Source: Aeromonas cavernicola (GTDB lineage Bacteria > Pseudomonadota > Gammaproteobacteria > Enterobacterales > Aeromonadaceae). From it: a stretch of 51,938 nucleotides of DNA. The notes beneath the pieces are model-generated. The model searched no databases. It saw only the letters and a program-made list of their open reading frames with translations, and was not told the DNA's origin. Location: positions 1 to 51,938 of the forward strand of contig NZ_PGGC01000109.1 of the NCBI RefSeq assembly GCF_002795305.1, given 5' to 3'. Below are positions 7,480 to 16,662 of this stretch, piece after piece; position 1 is the first letter of the stretch; every line of letters starts with the position of its first letter. Both the position numbers and the translations under genes were made by a program.

Positions 7480-8592
7480 TTATAGCGCGTTGAGCATGCG
7501 CTGGTTAAAGCTACTGAAGCGACTGAGATCGTCAGCATTTCCTTGACCACGGGCCGCCAATACTGCAGCAAGTAACGCTTGCTGCTGAAACCTAGGCAAT
7601 ATGACATCGGATCTTTGCTGAAGTTGTTCCAACTTGGGTAGATAGTCTGCCATTGGCTGGAGGGTTTCTTGCAGCGGGTTTGCTCCTTGATACGCTTGGC
7701 TTATTTTGAGATTTTGCTTAATTCTCATGGAGAAAGAGGCGAGATTGCTGTCGTCCAGATTTAACTTACCGGCTTTCTCGAGTAATTCCTCGAAGTTGCC
7801 GGAAAAAAAGTGTCCAAGCAGTTCATCTATTCCCTTCACTATGTCGCCAATGGCACTCATATCACCACTGCTCACATTTCCTTCTACTGAAAATTTAAAG
7901 CTTTGACTCGATTTAAGGGTGAACTGATTACCAGTTTGCTCAGGCTGGGACGTCTGCGCATCGTCGTTGAAACGCAGTACCACGTTGCTACCGCTATTGG
8001 TCTGGATTTCCAGCATGTTTTGCAAAGGCGCTGCGATATCGTCAGCATCTGTTTTGGGGGCAGGAACCTGGCCGAAAAACTCTTGCTCAAATTCATCCAT
8101 GCTTTCTTGGATAAGCTTGTAGCTCTGCTCGATGCCGACCCTGATGTCTTCATTATCTGTTGCTAGAGAGCCGAGTTGTCGCTTCGCATCCTCAAAGCCC
8201 ATATCTATGCCTCTGCGGGCCTGAGCCATCATCTCGGTCAGTTCCGCATCCGATTTGCCATTGGCGCGGGCTGCATTCAGTCCACCGGTGACAAATTGCA
8301 TCACATTGTCTGACACCTCTTGGAAGTCAAACAGCGTCTCTGGCGTCACCACTTCAGGCTCTTCTATTGGCTCCTGCATTCTGGGCGCTTTGTAGCTCAA
8401 ACCATGCAGCTCTAGCGAGAATTGCAATGTTTGCAGCACTAGCTTTTGCGCCCATTTAGGGGGCTGAGGCAACGAGACTTCATCTTCGCTTTGGGCGGGC
8501 TTTGGCTGCGCCTGCACCTGAGTTTGTTGAGGAGATTTGGAAGTCACACCCACTCCCCTAGGTTGAGCTACGCCCATTCCATCTATCTGCAT
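7480..8592 (-). CDS. DUF5610 domain-containing protein
   Basis: A 370-residue protein with no signal peptide or membrane segment. The N-terminal 50 residues are rich in Gln, Pro and Ser and look disordered. Residues about 85-155 match the DUF5610 pattern, including FDFQEVSDNVMQFVTGGLNA and MMAQARRGIDMGFEDAKRQL. The rest is acidic and mostly helical. I chose ATG 8592 (MQIDGMG) because AGGAG lies 8 bases before it; the GTG nine bases upstream abuts that site. The role of the family is unknown to me. It is monocistronic, ends in a strong terminator, and is divergent from trmA. Confidence 0.72.
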   Translation of the reverse strand: MQIDGMGVAQPRGVGVTSKSPQQTQVQAQPKPAQSEDEVSLPQPPKWAQKLVLQTLQFSLELHGLSYKAPRMQEPIEEPEVVTPETLFDFQEVSDNVMQFVTGGLNAARANGKSDAELTEMMAQARRGIDMGFEDAKRQLGSLATDNEDIRVGIEQSYKLIQESMDEFEQEFFGQVPAPKTDADDIAAPLQNMLEIQTNSGSNVVLRFNDDAQTSQPEQTGNQFTLKSSQSFKFSVEGNVSSGDMSAIGDIVKGIDELLGHFFSGNFEELLEKAGKLNLDDSNLASFSMRIKQNLKISQAYQGANPLQETLQPMADYLPKLEQLQQRSDVILPRFQQQALLAAVLAARGQGNADDLSRFSSFNQRMLNAL

Positions 8593-8660
8593 GATCAACA
8601 CTCCTATACATCTGGCAATGATCTATCGACACGATTGAACATTTCTTAACCAGAAAATAC

Positions 8661-8688
8661 TGGACAATCCGCAGGAGCCTTTTAGAAT
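8661..8688 (+). promoter_or_regulatory. Probable sigma-70 promoter of trmA
   Basis: TGGACA (8661-8666), a 16-base spacer and TAGAAT (8683-8688) lie about 75 bases before the trmA start codon in the divergent intergenic region. Assigned by eye. Confidence 0.5.
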
Positions 8689-8764
8689 CTGCCCCCTTTG
8701 GATGGCGTGGTGCCATCTCTCTTCGCTTTCATACCGGCACACTCGGTGTGCATATGAGGTAGTT

Positions 8765-9898
8765 ATGACTCAGCCCCAGCAGGCTTCCCCCGATACTCCG
8801 CCCCTGCGGACTCCAGCTGACTATCAGACTCAGCTCGACGAAAAGAGCGCTCGCCTCCGCGCTCTGTTTACCGATTTCAATCCACCAGCGCTGGAAGTGC
8901 ATAGTTCACCGGCGCAGCACTACCGGATGCGGGCCGAGTTCCGCATCTGGCACAACGGGGATGACCTCTACCACTGCATGTATGCACAAGCTACTAAAGA
9001 GATCATCCGAGTCGACCAGTTTCCTACCGCCAGCCGTCTGATTAACCAACTGATGCCGCTGCTACTCGACGGGCTGCGACCCCATCAGGTGCTGCGCCGT
9101 AAGTTGTTCCAGATCGACTACCTCTCCACCCAGTCCGGCCAGATTTGCGTGAGCTTGCTCTATCACCGCAAGCTGGAAGCCGAGTGGCAGCAGGCCGCCG
9201 CAGCGCTGCAGGCTGACCTGCGTGCCAAAGGGTTCGCGCTGCAACTGATTGGCCGCGCCCACAAGCAGAAGATCTGTCAGGGGGATGATTTTGTCATCGA
9301 GCAGCTCAACGTGGCGGGTCGTCAGCTTATCTACAAACAGGTGGAGAACAGCTTCACTCAGCCCAACGCCGCCATCAACGAGCAGATGCTGGGCTGGGCG
9401 CTGGATGTGACCAAGGGGAGCGAAGGGGACCTGCTGGAGCTCTATTGCGGTAACGGCAACTTTTCCATCGCGCTGGCGCAGAACTTTCGCAAGGTGCTGG
9501 CCACCGAGATCGCCAAGCCAAGTGTGGACTCCGCCCAGTTCAACATCGCCGCCAACGGTGTCGACAACCTGATCATCCTGCGCATGTCGGCCGAAGAGTT
9601 CACCATGGCGATGCGTGGCGAGCGGGAGTTCAACCGCCTCAAGGGGGTAGACCTCAAGAGTTACCAGTGCAACACCATCTTCGTCGACCCACCCCGCGCC
9701 GGTCTCGACGATGCCACCGTCAAGCTGGTGCAGGAGTACGACAACATCCTCTACATCTCCTGCAACCCCGAGACCCTGCAGGCCAACATGGCGGTATTGG
9801 GTGAAACGCACGAGATCGCCCGTTTTGCCCTGTTTGACCAGTTCCCCTGGACCCACCACATGGAAGCCGGGATCTATCTGCGCCGAAAAACAGCTTAA
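8765..9898 (+). CDS. trmA: tRNA (uracil-5-)-methyltransferase TrmA
   Basis: TrmA makes 5-methyluridine at position 54 of tRNA with SAM. The 377-residue protein is close to the E. coli length (366). The SAM-binding motif [10 protein letters not shown] starts near residue 225, [10 protein letters not shown] forms the motif IV region, and the catalytic Cys333 is in [21 protein letters not shown] near the C-terminus holds the general base Glu. The ATG at 8765 (MTQPQQ) is preceded by GAGGT and is preferred to an in-frame ATG 63 bases upstream. The gene is monocistronic and convergent with thiQ, sharing a bidirectional terminator. Confidence 0.96.
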   Translation: MTQPQQASPDTPPLRTPADYQTQLDEKSARLRALFTDFNPPALEVHSSPAQHYRMRAEFRIWHNGDDLYHCMYAQATKEIIRVDQFPTASRLINQLMPLLLDGLRPHQVLRRKLFQIDYLSTQSGQICVSLLYHRKLEAEWQQAAAALQADLRAKGFALQLIGRAHKQKICQGDDFVIEQLNVAGRQLIYKQVENSFTQPNAAINEQMLGWALDVTKGSEGDLLELYCGNGNFSIALAQNFRKVLATEIAKPSVDSAQFNIAANGVDNLIILRMSAEEFTMAMRGEREFNRLKGVDLKSYQCNTIFVDPPRAGLDDATVKLVQEYDNILYISCNPETLQANMAVLGETHEIARFALFDQFPWTHHMEAGIYLRRKTA

Positions 9899-9916
9899 TG
9901 GCTCCCAGTGCAGCTG

Positions 9917-9955
9917 AAAAAGAGCCGGTTGGCAGTAGGCCAACCGGCTCTTTTT
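9917..9955. terminator. Bidirectional intrinsic terminator between trmA and thiQ
   Basis: An 11-bp GC-rich stem GAGCCGGTTGG / CCAACCGGCTC (9922-9932, 9940-9950) is flanked by A-run and T-run, so it can stop transcription in both directions. Confidence 0.92.
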
Positions 9956-9972
9956 ACTTGTGGTGAGGCCGG

Positions 9973-10680
9973 TTAGGCTGCCGTGGTACGGCCTAGATAA
10001 CGCAGCAGCCCAGGATGTTCGCTGGTTTGCAGGATGTCCGGTGTCCCTTGCAGGGCGATCTGCCCCTCGTCAACGAACAGCACCTGATCGGCGATGAGCT
10101 GGGCATCTTCTGGATTATGGGAAACCATCAATACGGTGATGCCCTGTTCGCAGGCGAGGCGAGCCACTTCGGCCAGCATCTCCCGGCGCAGGGCGGGATC
10201 GAGTGCCGAGAAGGGTTCATCCAGCAGCAGCAGCGGTTTGCCTCGCACCAGCGCACGGGCCAGCCCGACTCGCTGTTGCTGGCCGCCGGAGAGCTGTTCA
10301 GGCTGGCGGTCTAACATCTCACCAAGGCCAACCCGCCCGGCTGCATCGATCACCTGTGCCCGCTGGGCTGCACTCAGGCGCAGGCCCGGGTGCAAGCCGA
10401 TGGCGATATTGTCGAACACCGACAGGTGGAGGAACAGGTTGTGATCCTGAAACAGGGTGGTGACCGGTCGCTCGGCGGGGCCCAGCGGCAGCAGATCTTC
10501 GCCACCGAAGCTGAGGCGACCTGATTCTACTGGCACGAAGCCGGCGATCATCCCGAGCAGGGTCGACTTGCCCGCGCCGCTTGGGCCAATCAGCGTGGTG
10601 ATCTCCCCCTTGGGCAGGGTCGCGCTGAAGCTGACCCGCCAGTCGGGGTAGCTGGTCGCCAGCGTATCAATGTTCAGCAT
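9973..10680 (-). CDS. thiQ: Thiamine/TPP ABC transporter ATPase ThiQ
   Basis: The 235-residue cytoplasmic ATPase of the thiamine importer. Walker A is GPSGAGKST (32-40), the Q-loop is in TTLFQDHNLFLHL, the signature is LSGGQQQR and Walker B is LLLLDEPFSALD, followed by a switch His in LMVSHNPEDA. Length and sequence fit E. coli ThiQ (232). The ATG overlaps the end of thiP by 14 bases and has GGAGGA before it. It is the last gene of the thiBPQ operon, controlled by the TPP riboswitch upstream of thiB. Confidence 0.95.
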   Translation of the reverse strand: MLNIDTLATSYPDWRVSFSATLPKGEITTLIGPSGAGKSTLLGMIAGFVPVESGRLSFGGEDLLPLGPAERPVTTLFQDHNLFLHLSVFDNIAIGLHPGLRLSAAQRAQVIDAAGRVGLGEMLDRQPEQLSGGQQQRVGLARALVRGKPLLLLDEPFSALDPALRREMLAEVARLACEQGITVLMVSHNPEDAQLIADQVLFVDEGQIALQGTPDILQTSEHPGLLRYLGRTTAA

Positions 10681-12286
10681 GTTTTCCTCCTAGTCCCCGT
10701 TCCACCAGCCAGAACAGGGAGAAACAGAGTGTCAGCAGCAGCAGAGCGGTGGCGGCTGCCTCGGTCAATCGATAGCTGCCAAGCTGCTGGTAGAGCAGCC
10801 AGGGCAGGGTGGTGAGCTCCTGACTGCCAAACATGGCGATGGCGCCAAGATCCCCCAATGAGAGGATCATCGACAGTGCCATCGCCAGCGCCAACGGACG
10901 GCGCAGCAGCGGCCACTCCACCAGCCGCAGGCGATGCAGGCCACGTACCCCCAGGCTATCAGCCAGCCGGTCATATTGGCGCACCACCAGCTGCATGGGG
11001 GCACAGAGGGTGCGCAGCACATAGGGCAGCGCCATCAGGGCGTTGACCAGCACCACCAACCAAGGGCCTAGAGCGAACACGTCGGCAAAGGGCATAAACA
11101 GGATAAAGAGGCCGGTGGAGAGCACCACCGCCGGGATCATCAGGATCATCGAACCGCTGGCCTCCCACAGGGCGGCAGCTCGCCGCTGGCGGGTGCGTAC
11201 CTTGAGGTGACGGCTGGTGAGCAGCAGGCCGCTACCGAGCAGGGTAGCCAGGGTGCCTGCTGCCAGTGCAATCAGCAGCGACTGGCCGCTTGCCTGCCAC
11301 AGCTTGCTGGAGGTGAGCGCTGTCAGCAGGCCGGGGTGAAGACCAGCCACCACAATGGCCAGCAGCGGCGGCAGAAAGATGGTGAGCCCGATGCCGAGCG
11401 AGAACAGATCCACCACCGCCGTACCCGGTTGATGGCGATCCGGCCGCAGGCAGGGACGACGGGGAGTCACCCGACTGGCCGGGGTACTCTGCAGCTTGTG
11501 CTGCAGGGCGAGCAGGGCGGCGGTCAGGATAAGTTGCACCAGCGCCAATCCGCCCGCGGTGGCGAGATCGAAGTCAAAGCGCAGCGCCTGATAGACGGCC
11601 ACCTCCAGGGTGGTGGATTTCGGCCCGCCTCCCAGCGCCAACACTGTGGTGAAGCTGGTGAAACAGAGCATGAAGATGAGGCTGGCCAGCCCCGGCAATA
11701 TGCCGCGAATAAGCGGCCACTCCAGCAGCCGGAAGATGTGGGAGGAGCGCATGCCTAGCTGACTGGCAAGGCGCCAGCTCGATTCGGGGATGCTCTCTAT
11801 GCTCTGCAGCATCAGGCGGGCCGCCAGCGGCATATTGAAGAAGACATGGGCCAGCAGGATACCGAACAGGCCGTAGAGATAATTGCCGGGATCCAGCCCC
11901 AATGAGCGCAACAGTTGCGGCAGCCACCCCTGTTTGCCATGTACCGCCACGATGCCGAAGATGGCGATGATGACCGGCAGCACCAGCGAGAGGCCAAACA
12001 ACTTGATCAGCAGGGTGCGGCCAACGAAGCGGCGCCGCGCCAATGCACGGGCCACCGGAATGGCGAGCCCGAGACTGAGCAGGGTGGAGAGCAGTGCCTG
12101 CCCCAGACTGAAGCCCAGCACATGACGCAGATAAGGATCTGCGAACAGGGTGCGGGGTGCCAGCGAACCGGCCTGCCACAAGAGGGCCGCAAGCGGCCCG
12201 AGGGATAACAGCAGGATCAACAGGGTGGCTGCACTGCCCGGCAACCACCAGAGGGGACGAGCCTGTGGTCTCAGATGACGGCTCAC
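10667..12286 (-). CDS. thiP: Thiamine/TPP ABC transporter permease ThiP
   Basis: The 539-residue inner-membrane permease with about 12 hydrophobic segments and two permease domains, each with an ATPase-contact loop (near LGMRSSHIFRLLEWP and LGVRGLHRLRLVEWP). I selected the GTG at 12286, which forms a GTGA overlap with the thiB stop and gives a length close to E. coli ThiP (536). GTG codons at 12307 and 12319 are in frame, but would overlap thiB further and extend past the conserved N-terminus. It works with ThiB (periplasm) and ThiQ (cytoplasm). Confidence 0.93.
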   Translation of the reverse strand: MSRHLRPQARPLWWLPGSAATLLILLLSLGPLAALLWQAGSLAPRTLFADPYLRHVLGFSLGQALLSTLLSLGLAIPVARALARRRFVGRTLLIKLFGLSLVLPVIIAIFGIVAVHGKQGWLPQLLRSLGLDPGNYLYGLFGILLAHVFFNMPLAARLMLQSIESIPESSWRLASQLGMRSSHIFRLLEWPLIRGILPGLASLIFMLCFTSFTTVLALGGGPKSTTLEVAVYQALRFDFDLATAGGLALVQLILTAALLALQHKLQSTPASRVTPRRPCLRPDRHQPGTAVVDLFSLGIGLTIFLPPLLAIVVAGLHPGLLTALTSSKLWQASGQSLLIALAAGTLATLLGSGLLLTSRHLKVRTRQRRAAALWEASGSMILMIPAVVLSTGLFILFMPFADVFALGPWLVVLVNALMALPYVLRTLCAPMQLVVRQYDRLADSLGVRGLHRLRLVEWPLLRRPLALAMALSMILSLGDLGAIAMFGSQELTTLPWLLYQQLGSYRLTEAAATALLLLTLCFSLFWLVERGLGGKHAEH

Positions 12287-13263
12287 TGGGTGACGGCTTG
12301 CAGCCACTCGCGGATCCACCCTTTGCGATTGGCGGCCACCTCATCGCTGCTGAAGGCGAGCGGCTTGGCTACGGTGATCATCTGCTCGAAGCCCTTGGGC
12401 AGCGGCGTGTCGATTACCGGATACATCCAGTTGCCGGTCGGGATCTCGTGCTGGAAGGCGGGGCTCACCATAAATTGCAGGAACTGGTCAGCCAGCTTCT
12501 CCTGTTTGGCGCTCTTCAGCTTGGCGGCCACTTCTACCTGACGGTAGTGACCCTCTTCGAAGGCGGCAGCCTGATACTGGGGCTTGCTCTCGGCAATCAG
12601 GTGATAGGCCGGAGAGGTGGTGTAGGAGAGCACCATATCCGCTTCACCATCGAGGAACATGCCATAGGCCTCTGACCACCCCTTGGTGACGGTGACCGTC
12701 TTTTTGGCAAGCTCGGCCCAGGCGGCAGGCGCCTTGTCGCCATAAACGGACTTCATCCACAGCATCAGCCCCTGTCCCGGGGTGGAGGTGCGGGGATCCT
12801 GATAGATCACCTTGAGGTCAGGTCGCTCCACCAGCTCTTTCAGACTCTTGGGTGGCTGCTTGAGTTTGTCCTTGTCATAGACAAAGGCGAAGTAGCCGTA
12901 GTCGTAGGGGACAAAGGTGTCATCCTGCCAGCCACCCGGCACCTTGATGCCGTCGAGCTTGGCGGGATGGGGGGCGAACAGGCCACTCTGCTTGGCTTCG
13001 CTAATGAGAGCATCATCGAGCCCCAGCACCAGATCGGCCTTGCTGTGGTTGCCCTCCAGCCGCAGCCGGTTGAGGATGGCGACCCCATCTTCGAGGGGAA
13101 CCAGATTGAGGGTGCAGTCGCACTCTTTCTCGAAGGCCTGTTTGATCTTGGGCCCCGGGCCCCACTCGGCAGTGAAGGAGCTGTAGGTGTAGACGGTGAG
13201 GGTATCGGCGGCGAACGCATTGGCCGACAGCAGGCTGGTGGCGACCAGCAGCAGGGCTTTCAT
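12283..13263 (-). CDS. thiB: Thiamine/TPP-binding periplasmic protein ThiB (TbpA)
   Basis: This 326-residue solute-binding protein starts with a Sec signal peptide (MKALLLVATSLLSANAFA, cleaved before ADTLTVYTYSSF) and has the extracellular binding-protein fold of the thiamine family, with motifs SFTAEWGPGP and YGYFAFVYD. It captures thiamine and its phosphates in the periplasm. I chose ATG at 13263 because AGGGAG lies 8-9 bases before it; the in-frame GTG at 13272 lies too near that site. It is the first gene of the operon, 71 bases after the TPP aptamer. Confidence 0.95.
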   Translation of the reverse strand: MKALLLVATSLLSANAFAADTLTVYTYSSFTAEWGPGPKIKQAFEKECDCTLNLVPLEDGVAILNRLRLEGNHSKADLVLGLDDALISEAKQSGLFAPHPAKLDGIKVPGGWQDDTFVPYDYGYFAFVYDKDKLKQPPKSLKELVERPDLKVIYQDPRTSTPGQGLMLWMKSVYGDKAPAAWAELAKKTVTVTKGWSEAYGMFLDGEADMVLSYTTSPAYHLIAESKPQYQAAAFEEGHYRQVEVAAKLKSAKQEKLADQFLQFMVSPAFQHEIPTGNWMYPVIDTPLPKGFEQMITVAKPLAFSSDEVAANRKGWIREWLQAVTQ

Positions 13264-13278
13264 TGATGGCACTCCCTA

Positions 13279-13332
13279 TTACTTATTCCTAATGAGGTGC
13301 CAGCGGATGAGGGCGCCCACAATGAGCGCCAT
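13279..13332 (-). other. Possible 17-codon leader ORF between the TPP aptamer and thiB
   Basis: An ORF runs ATG (13332) to TAA (13279), encoding MALIVGALIRWHLIRNK. It begins two bases after the last base of the aptamer's closing stem, and a GGAGGA inside the 3' side of the aptamer lies at ribosome-binding distance. It ends 15 bases before the thiB start. It may be chance, since GGAGGA is also close to aptamer consensus, but the position would let TPP binding block its translation. Confidence 0.25.
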
Positions 13333-13333
13333 G

Positions 13334-13410
13334 CCTCAAATTCCTCCGCCAGCATTATCTGGATCAGGTACACGGGTATAATCTCAGCGGTAAACCGCAC
13401 CCCGTTTGAG
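13334..13410 (-). promoter_or_regulatory. TPP riboswitch (THI element) upstream of thiBPQ
   Basis: On the minus strand the sequence carries the TPP aptamer hallmarks in order: ACGGGGTGCGG, CGCTGAGAT, ACCCGTGTACCTGATC and CAGATAATGCTGGCGGAGG. The ends CTCAAA (13410-13405) and TTTGAG (13340-13335) pair to close helix P1. No T-run terminator lies between aptamer and thiB, so control of translation initiation is more likely than of transcription termination. Excess TPP should switch off thiamine import. Confidence 0.95.
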
Positions 13411-13489
13411 AAACGAACCGCATTGTATTAACGTTCTTTTGGGTAGGCCAGCACTATGTTTCTCGGGTTATCGAGGTGTGGCCATCAAG

Positions 13490-13810
13490 ATGGCATTATC
13501 CCCAACAGAGGATGTTCTCGTGATCAACAGCACCAATGAAAGACGCGCGTTCCAGCGCATGTTAATTAATGCCCCCGTTACCCTCTATCAACAACAGCTG
13601 GTCTTGGAGGGGATTTGCCACGATCTCAGTGCCAATGGCATGGGTGTCACCGTGGCTGAACATCGGCTTGATGTCAGTCAACCGTTGCGGGTTAGCCTTG
13701 CCACTCACAGTAATCAATTACCCCCTTTTGAAGCCCACGCTCGCATCATTCGGGTATTAGAGCAGCCAGATGGGGTGCTGATGGCCATCGAATTTTACTC
13801 GCCAGCTTAA
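13490..13810 (+). CDS. PilZ domain protein
   Basis: A 106-residue single-domain protein with the c-di-GMP-binding signature of PilZ: NERRAFQR supplies the RxxxR part and CHDLSANGMGV the D-x-S-x-x-G part, about 35 residues apart. It is presumably a soluble c-di-GMP effector; its partner is unknown. The start is uncertain: ATG 13490 is given, but GTG 13520 (encoding a protein beginning MINSTNERR, 96 aa) has a better-placed AGAGGA seven bases upstream. A start further upstream would reach back to the thi riboswitch DNA and is unlikely. It is divergent from thiB. Confidence 0.8.
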   Translation: MALSPTEDVLVINSTNERRAFQRMLINAPVTLYQQQLVLEGICHDLSANGMGVTVAEHRLDVSQPLRVSLATHSNQLPPFEAHARIIRVLEQPDGVLMAIEFYSPA

Positions 13811-14137
13811 CTCGGCCCGATGAGGGGGCGTCCACCTGCAATCTTGGCCATGGGCTGCGCAGTTTATATAGACGGCCCGAGCCATGCTCACTCCCCCATG
13901 ATGCGGCAGTGTGCTGTTCAGAGGGGCCACTCACCCTTGGGGCCCTGAGGAGAGGGCGCATCAGCCGATGCGGTGCCAATAGTACCATCCGGCCTACTTA
14001 GATCCTTGCCACTTAGCATCGAACCGCTGCCACAGGCGGCTGGCTTGTTCCGGTTTTATATGGCCGTGCTACACTGCCCCTCCCAATCATCCCGCCCTGA
14101 TGCGGCAGGATCTTGTTTCGTCAGCGCCGGAGGTCCG
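13811..14137. other. Intergenic region upstream of nrdR
   Basis: These 327 bases hold no credible gene. A possible promoter for the nrdR-rib block lies around 14048-14078, where TTGTTC is followed after 19 bases by TACACT; the spacing is long, so this is weak. Short GC-rich inverted repeats occur but none with a T-run. Confidence 0.4.
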
Positions 14138-14587
14138 ATGCATTGCCCATTTTGTAGTGCAGTTGATACCAAGGTGATCGACTCCCGGTTGGTGGCTGAG
14201 GGCCATCAGGTCCGTCGCCGTCGAGAGTGTCTGCTCTGTCACGAGCGTTTTACCACGTTTGAGATGGCAGAGTTGGTGATGCCGCGAGTGATCAAATCGA
14301 ATGGCTCCCGTGAGCCGTTTAACGAGGATAAGCTGCGCGCGGGGATTTTACGGGCGCTGGAGAAGCGGCCGGTGAGCATGGAGGCCATCGAAAAGGCGGT
14401 CAACCACATCAAATCCCGCTTGCGTGCCACCGGTGAGCGCGAAGTCGCCTCCGAGCTGGTGGGTAATCTGGTGATGGATGAGCTCAAGGGGCTAGATAAA
14501 GTCGCCTATATCCGCTTTGCCTCGGTCTATCGCAGCTTCGAGGATATCCGTGAGTTTGGTGAAGAGATCGCCAAGTTGGAAAAATGA
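14138..14587 (+). CDS. nrdR: Transcriptional repressor NrdR
   Basis: NrdR represses ribonucleotide reductase genes when it binds dATP/ATP. The 149-residue protein has exactly the E. coli length, with an N-terminal zinc ribbon (C3, C6, C31, C34) and a following ATP-cone domain starting at [15 protein letters not shown]. The ATG at 14138 is preceded by GGAGG; in-frame codons upstream are not needed. It heads the conserved nrdR-ribD-ribE-ribBA block; 105 bases separate it from ribD. Confidence 0.97.
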   Translation: MHCPFCSAVDTKVIDSRLVAEGHQVRRRRECLLCHERFTTFEMAELVMPRVIKSNGSREPFNEDKLRAGILRALEKRPVSMEAIEKAVNHIKSRLRATGEREVASELVGNLVMDELKGLDKVAYIRFASVYRSFEDIREFGEEIAKLEK

Positions 14588-14692
14588 ACTTGCTCGGATG
14601 TAGGTTCGATCAGCGATACGTCATCGGACGTGGTCACGCAGTCAGTTAGCTGATTCGATGCGGTTAGGGTGTTGTTGAAGAGAGGAGCCCAG

Positions 14693-15802
14693 ATGTTTAG
14701 TCAAGATGATTACCAATGGATGAGTCGGGCCCTCGAGCTGGCCCGCCGTGGCCGTTACACTACGGCCCCCAACCCCTGCGTCGGCGCTGTGCTGGTCAAG
14801 GATGGCGTGCTGGTCGGTGAAGGGTGGCATCAGAAGGCGGGTGAGCCCCATGCCGAGGTCTACGCCCTGCGCGCCGCCGGTGACAAGGCCCGTGGCGCGA
14901 CTGCCTATGTGACTCTTGAACCCTGCTCCCACCATGGCCGTACCCCCCCCTGCGCCGAGGCGCTGATTAATGCTGGAGTGGCCCGAGTGGTGGCGGCGAT
15001 GATCGACCCTAATCCCGAAGTGGGCGGGCGTGGCTTACACAAGCTGTCAGAGGCGGGTATCAAGACCGATTTCGGCCTGTTGGCGAGCGAAGCCGAAGCG
15101 CTCAACCCGGGCTTTTTCAAGCGGATGCGCACCGCGTTCCCGCGGGTGACCGTTAAGCTGGGGGCTAGCCTCGATGGCCGTACCGCCATGGCCAGTGGCG
15201 AGAGCCAGTGGATCACCTCTCCCGATGCGCGCCGCGATGTGCAGCGACTGCGGGCCCGTCATGATGCGGTGCTCTCTAGCGCCGAGACGGTGCTGGCCGA
15301 TGGCGCCTCCCTGACCGTGCGTTGGGACGAGCTGCCTCCTTCGGTCAAGGCGAGCTCCCCCAAAGAGCGGGTGCGCCAGCCGCTGCGGGTGATCGTCGAT
15401 TCGCAAAACCGGCTCACCCCCGATCTGCCGCTGTTCCAAAGCGAGAGCCCCGTGCTGTTGGCCCGCCATACCGCATCCGGCGAGTGGCCCGAGTGGGTAC
15501 AGCAGCTGGAAGTGCCGCTGCTGGATGGCAAGTTGGATCTGGTCAGTTTGTTCATGCTGCTGGCAAAGCAGAGCGTCAACTCGGTACTGGTGGAGGCGGG
15601 GCCAAGATTGTGCGGTGCCCTGCTGGAGAAGGGGCTGGTGGATGAGCTGGTGCTCTATCAGGCGCCCAAGCTGATGGGTGATGAGGGGCGTGGCCTGTTT
15701 CATCTACCGGCGCTCACCCGACTGTTACAAGCGCCTAAGCTCGTCATCAAGGATGTGCGCATGGTCGGGTCTGATATTCGCATTACCGCCAACATAGCCT
15801 GA
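14693..15802 (+). CDS. ribD: Bifunctional riboflavin deaminase/reductase RibD
   Basis: RibD carries out the deamination and then the sugar-chain reduction in riboflavin synthesis. The 369-residue protein has an N-terminal deaminase domain with zinc ligands H53 (in HAE), C78 and C87 (in LEPCSHHGRTPPCAEAL), and a C-terminal dihydrofolate-reductase-like domain with VTVKLGASLDGR and VEAGPRLCGALL. The ATG at 14693 has AGAGGAG at good spacing, so a start 24 bases upstream is not used. RibE follows after 54 bases. Confidence 0.97.
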   Translation: MFSQDDYQWMSRALELARRGRYTTAPNPCVGAVLVKDGVLVGEGWHQKAGEPHAEVYALRAAGDKARGATAYVTLEPCSHHGRTPPCAEALINAGVARVVAAMIDPNPEVGGRGLHKLSEAGIKTDFGLLASEAEALNPGFFKRMRTAFPRVTVKLGASLDGRTAMASGESQWITSPDARRDVQRLRARHDAVLSSAETVLADGASLTVRWDELPPSVKASSPKERVRQPLRVIVDSQNRLTPDLPLFQSESPVLLARHTASGEWPEWVQQLEVPLLDGKLDLVSLFMLLAKQSVNSVLVEAGPRLCGALLEKGLVDELVLYQAPKLMGDEGRGLFHLPALTRLLQAPKLVIKDVRMVGSDIRITANIA

Positions 15803-15856
15803 TTTATCCATGTTCATGAAGGCATAAGCTGTCTTCGTTACAGTAAGGTGATTTGC

Positions 15857-16510
15857 ATGTTTACCGGAATTATCGAAGCGGTGGGAACCTTGGCCGAGCT
15901 GCGTCGGCAGGGTGATGACATGGCCCTCACCGTCCACGCACCGGGCCTCGATTTTGGCGACGTCAAACTGGGTGATTCTATCGCTACCAACGGCGTCTGC
16001 CTTACCGTGGTAGCGCTGGGCGACCAGCGTTATACCGCCGATGTGTCGCTGGAAACTCTCTCCCGCACCGGCTTTGCCACAGCAAAAGTGGGCGATCGGG
16101 TCAACCTCGAGAAGGCGCTGATGGCCACTTCCCGTCTCGGCGGCCATCTAGTCTCCGGCCATGTAGATGGGGTCGGGGAGGTCAAGAGTGTATCCAGCAG
16201 TGGCCGCGCCATTGAGTACTGGATCAAGGCACCGAGCGAGCTCTCCCGCTACATCGCCGAGAAGGGCTCGATTGCGGTGGATGGCATCAGCCTCACCGTC
16301 AACGCGGTGCAGGGCGACCGTTTCCGCCTGACCATCGTGCCCCACACCGCCCAAGAGACCACCATCACCCGCTGGAAGCCTGGCCATAAGGTCAACCTTG
16401 AGGTGGATCAGATCGCCCGCTATCTGGAGCGGCTGATGATGGGCAAGCGTCAGGAGAGCAGTGCCTCGACCCTGACCATGGCGACGTTGGCCAAGGCCGG
16501 TTTTCTCTAA
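15857..16510 (+). CDS. ribE: Riboflavin synthase (alpha chain)
   Basis: The enzyme converts two 6,7-dimethyl-8-ribityllumazine molecules to riboflavin and its precursor. The 217-residue protein shows the two lumazine-binding repeats: MFTGIIEAVG with ATNGVCLTV in the first, and SGHVDGVG with AVDGISLTV in the second. The start is the ATG of MFTGII, with AAGGTG before it. It sits in the usual order after ribD. E. coli calls this gene ribC; ribE is the name generally used elsewhere. Confidence 0.97.
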   Translation: MFTGIIEAVGTLAELRRQGDDMALTVHAPGLDFGDVKLGDSIATNGVCLTVVALGDQRYTADVSLETLSRTGFATAKVGDRVNLEKALMATSRLGGHLVSGHVDGVGEVKSVSSSGRAIEYWIKAPSELSRYIAEKGSIAVDGISLTVNAVQGDRFRLTIVPHTAQETTITRWKPGHKVNLEVDQIARYLERLMMGKRQESSASTLTMATLAKAGFL

Positions 16511-16662
16511 GGGGGTTCTCTCAATCAGGTCACAAAAACGATTTTCTGTGATCCCGCTCTGGTTGAAACGGGGCGGCTTGCCCCCCATCTAGTAGAGCAA
16601 CCTATACCGCATTTGTGTTGAGCCAGCAGGCTTAACCCCCACGCACACTAATGGAGTAGCTA

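Noticed and set aside
9062-9943. Long open frame (293 codons) on the minus strand opposite trmA
   Set aside because: It is the mirror of the GC-rich trmA gene; the protein has no family features, and trmA is certain.
16511-16662. Possible FMN riboswitch before ribBA
   Set aside because: None of the conserved FMN aptamer blocks were seen; the space is also rather short.
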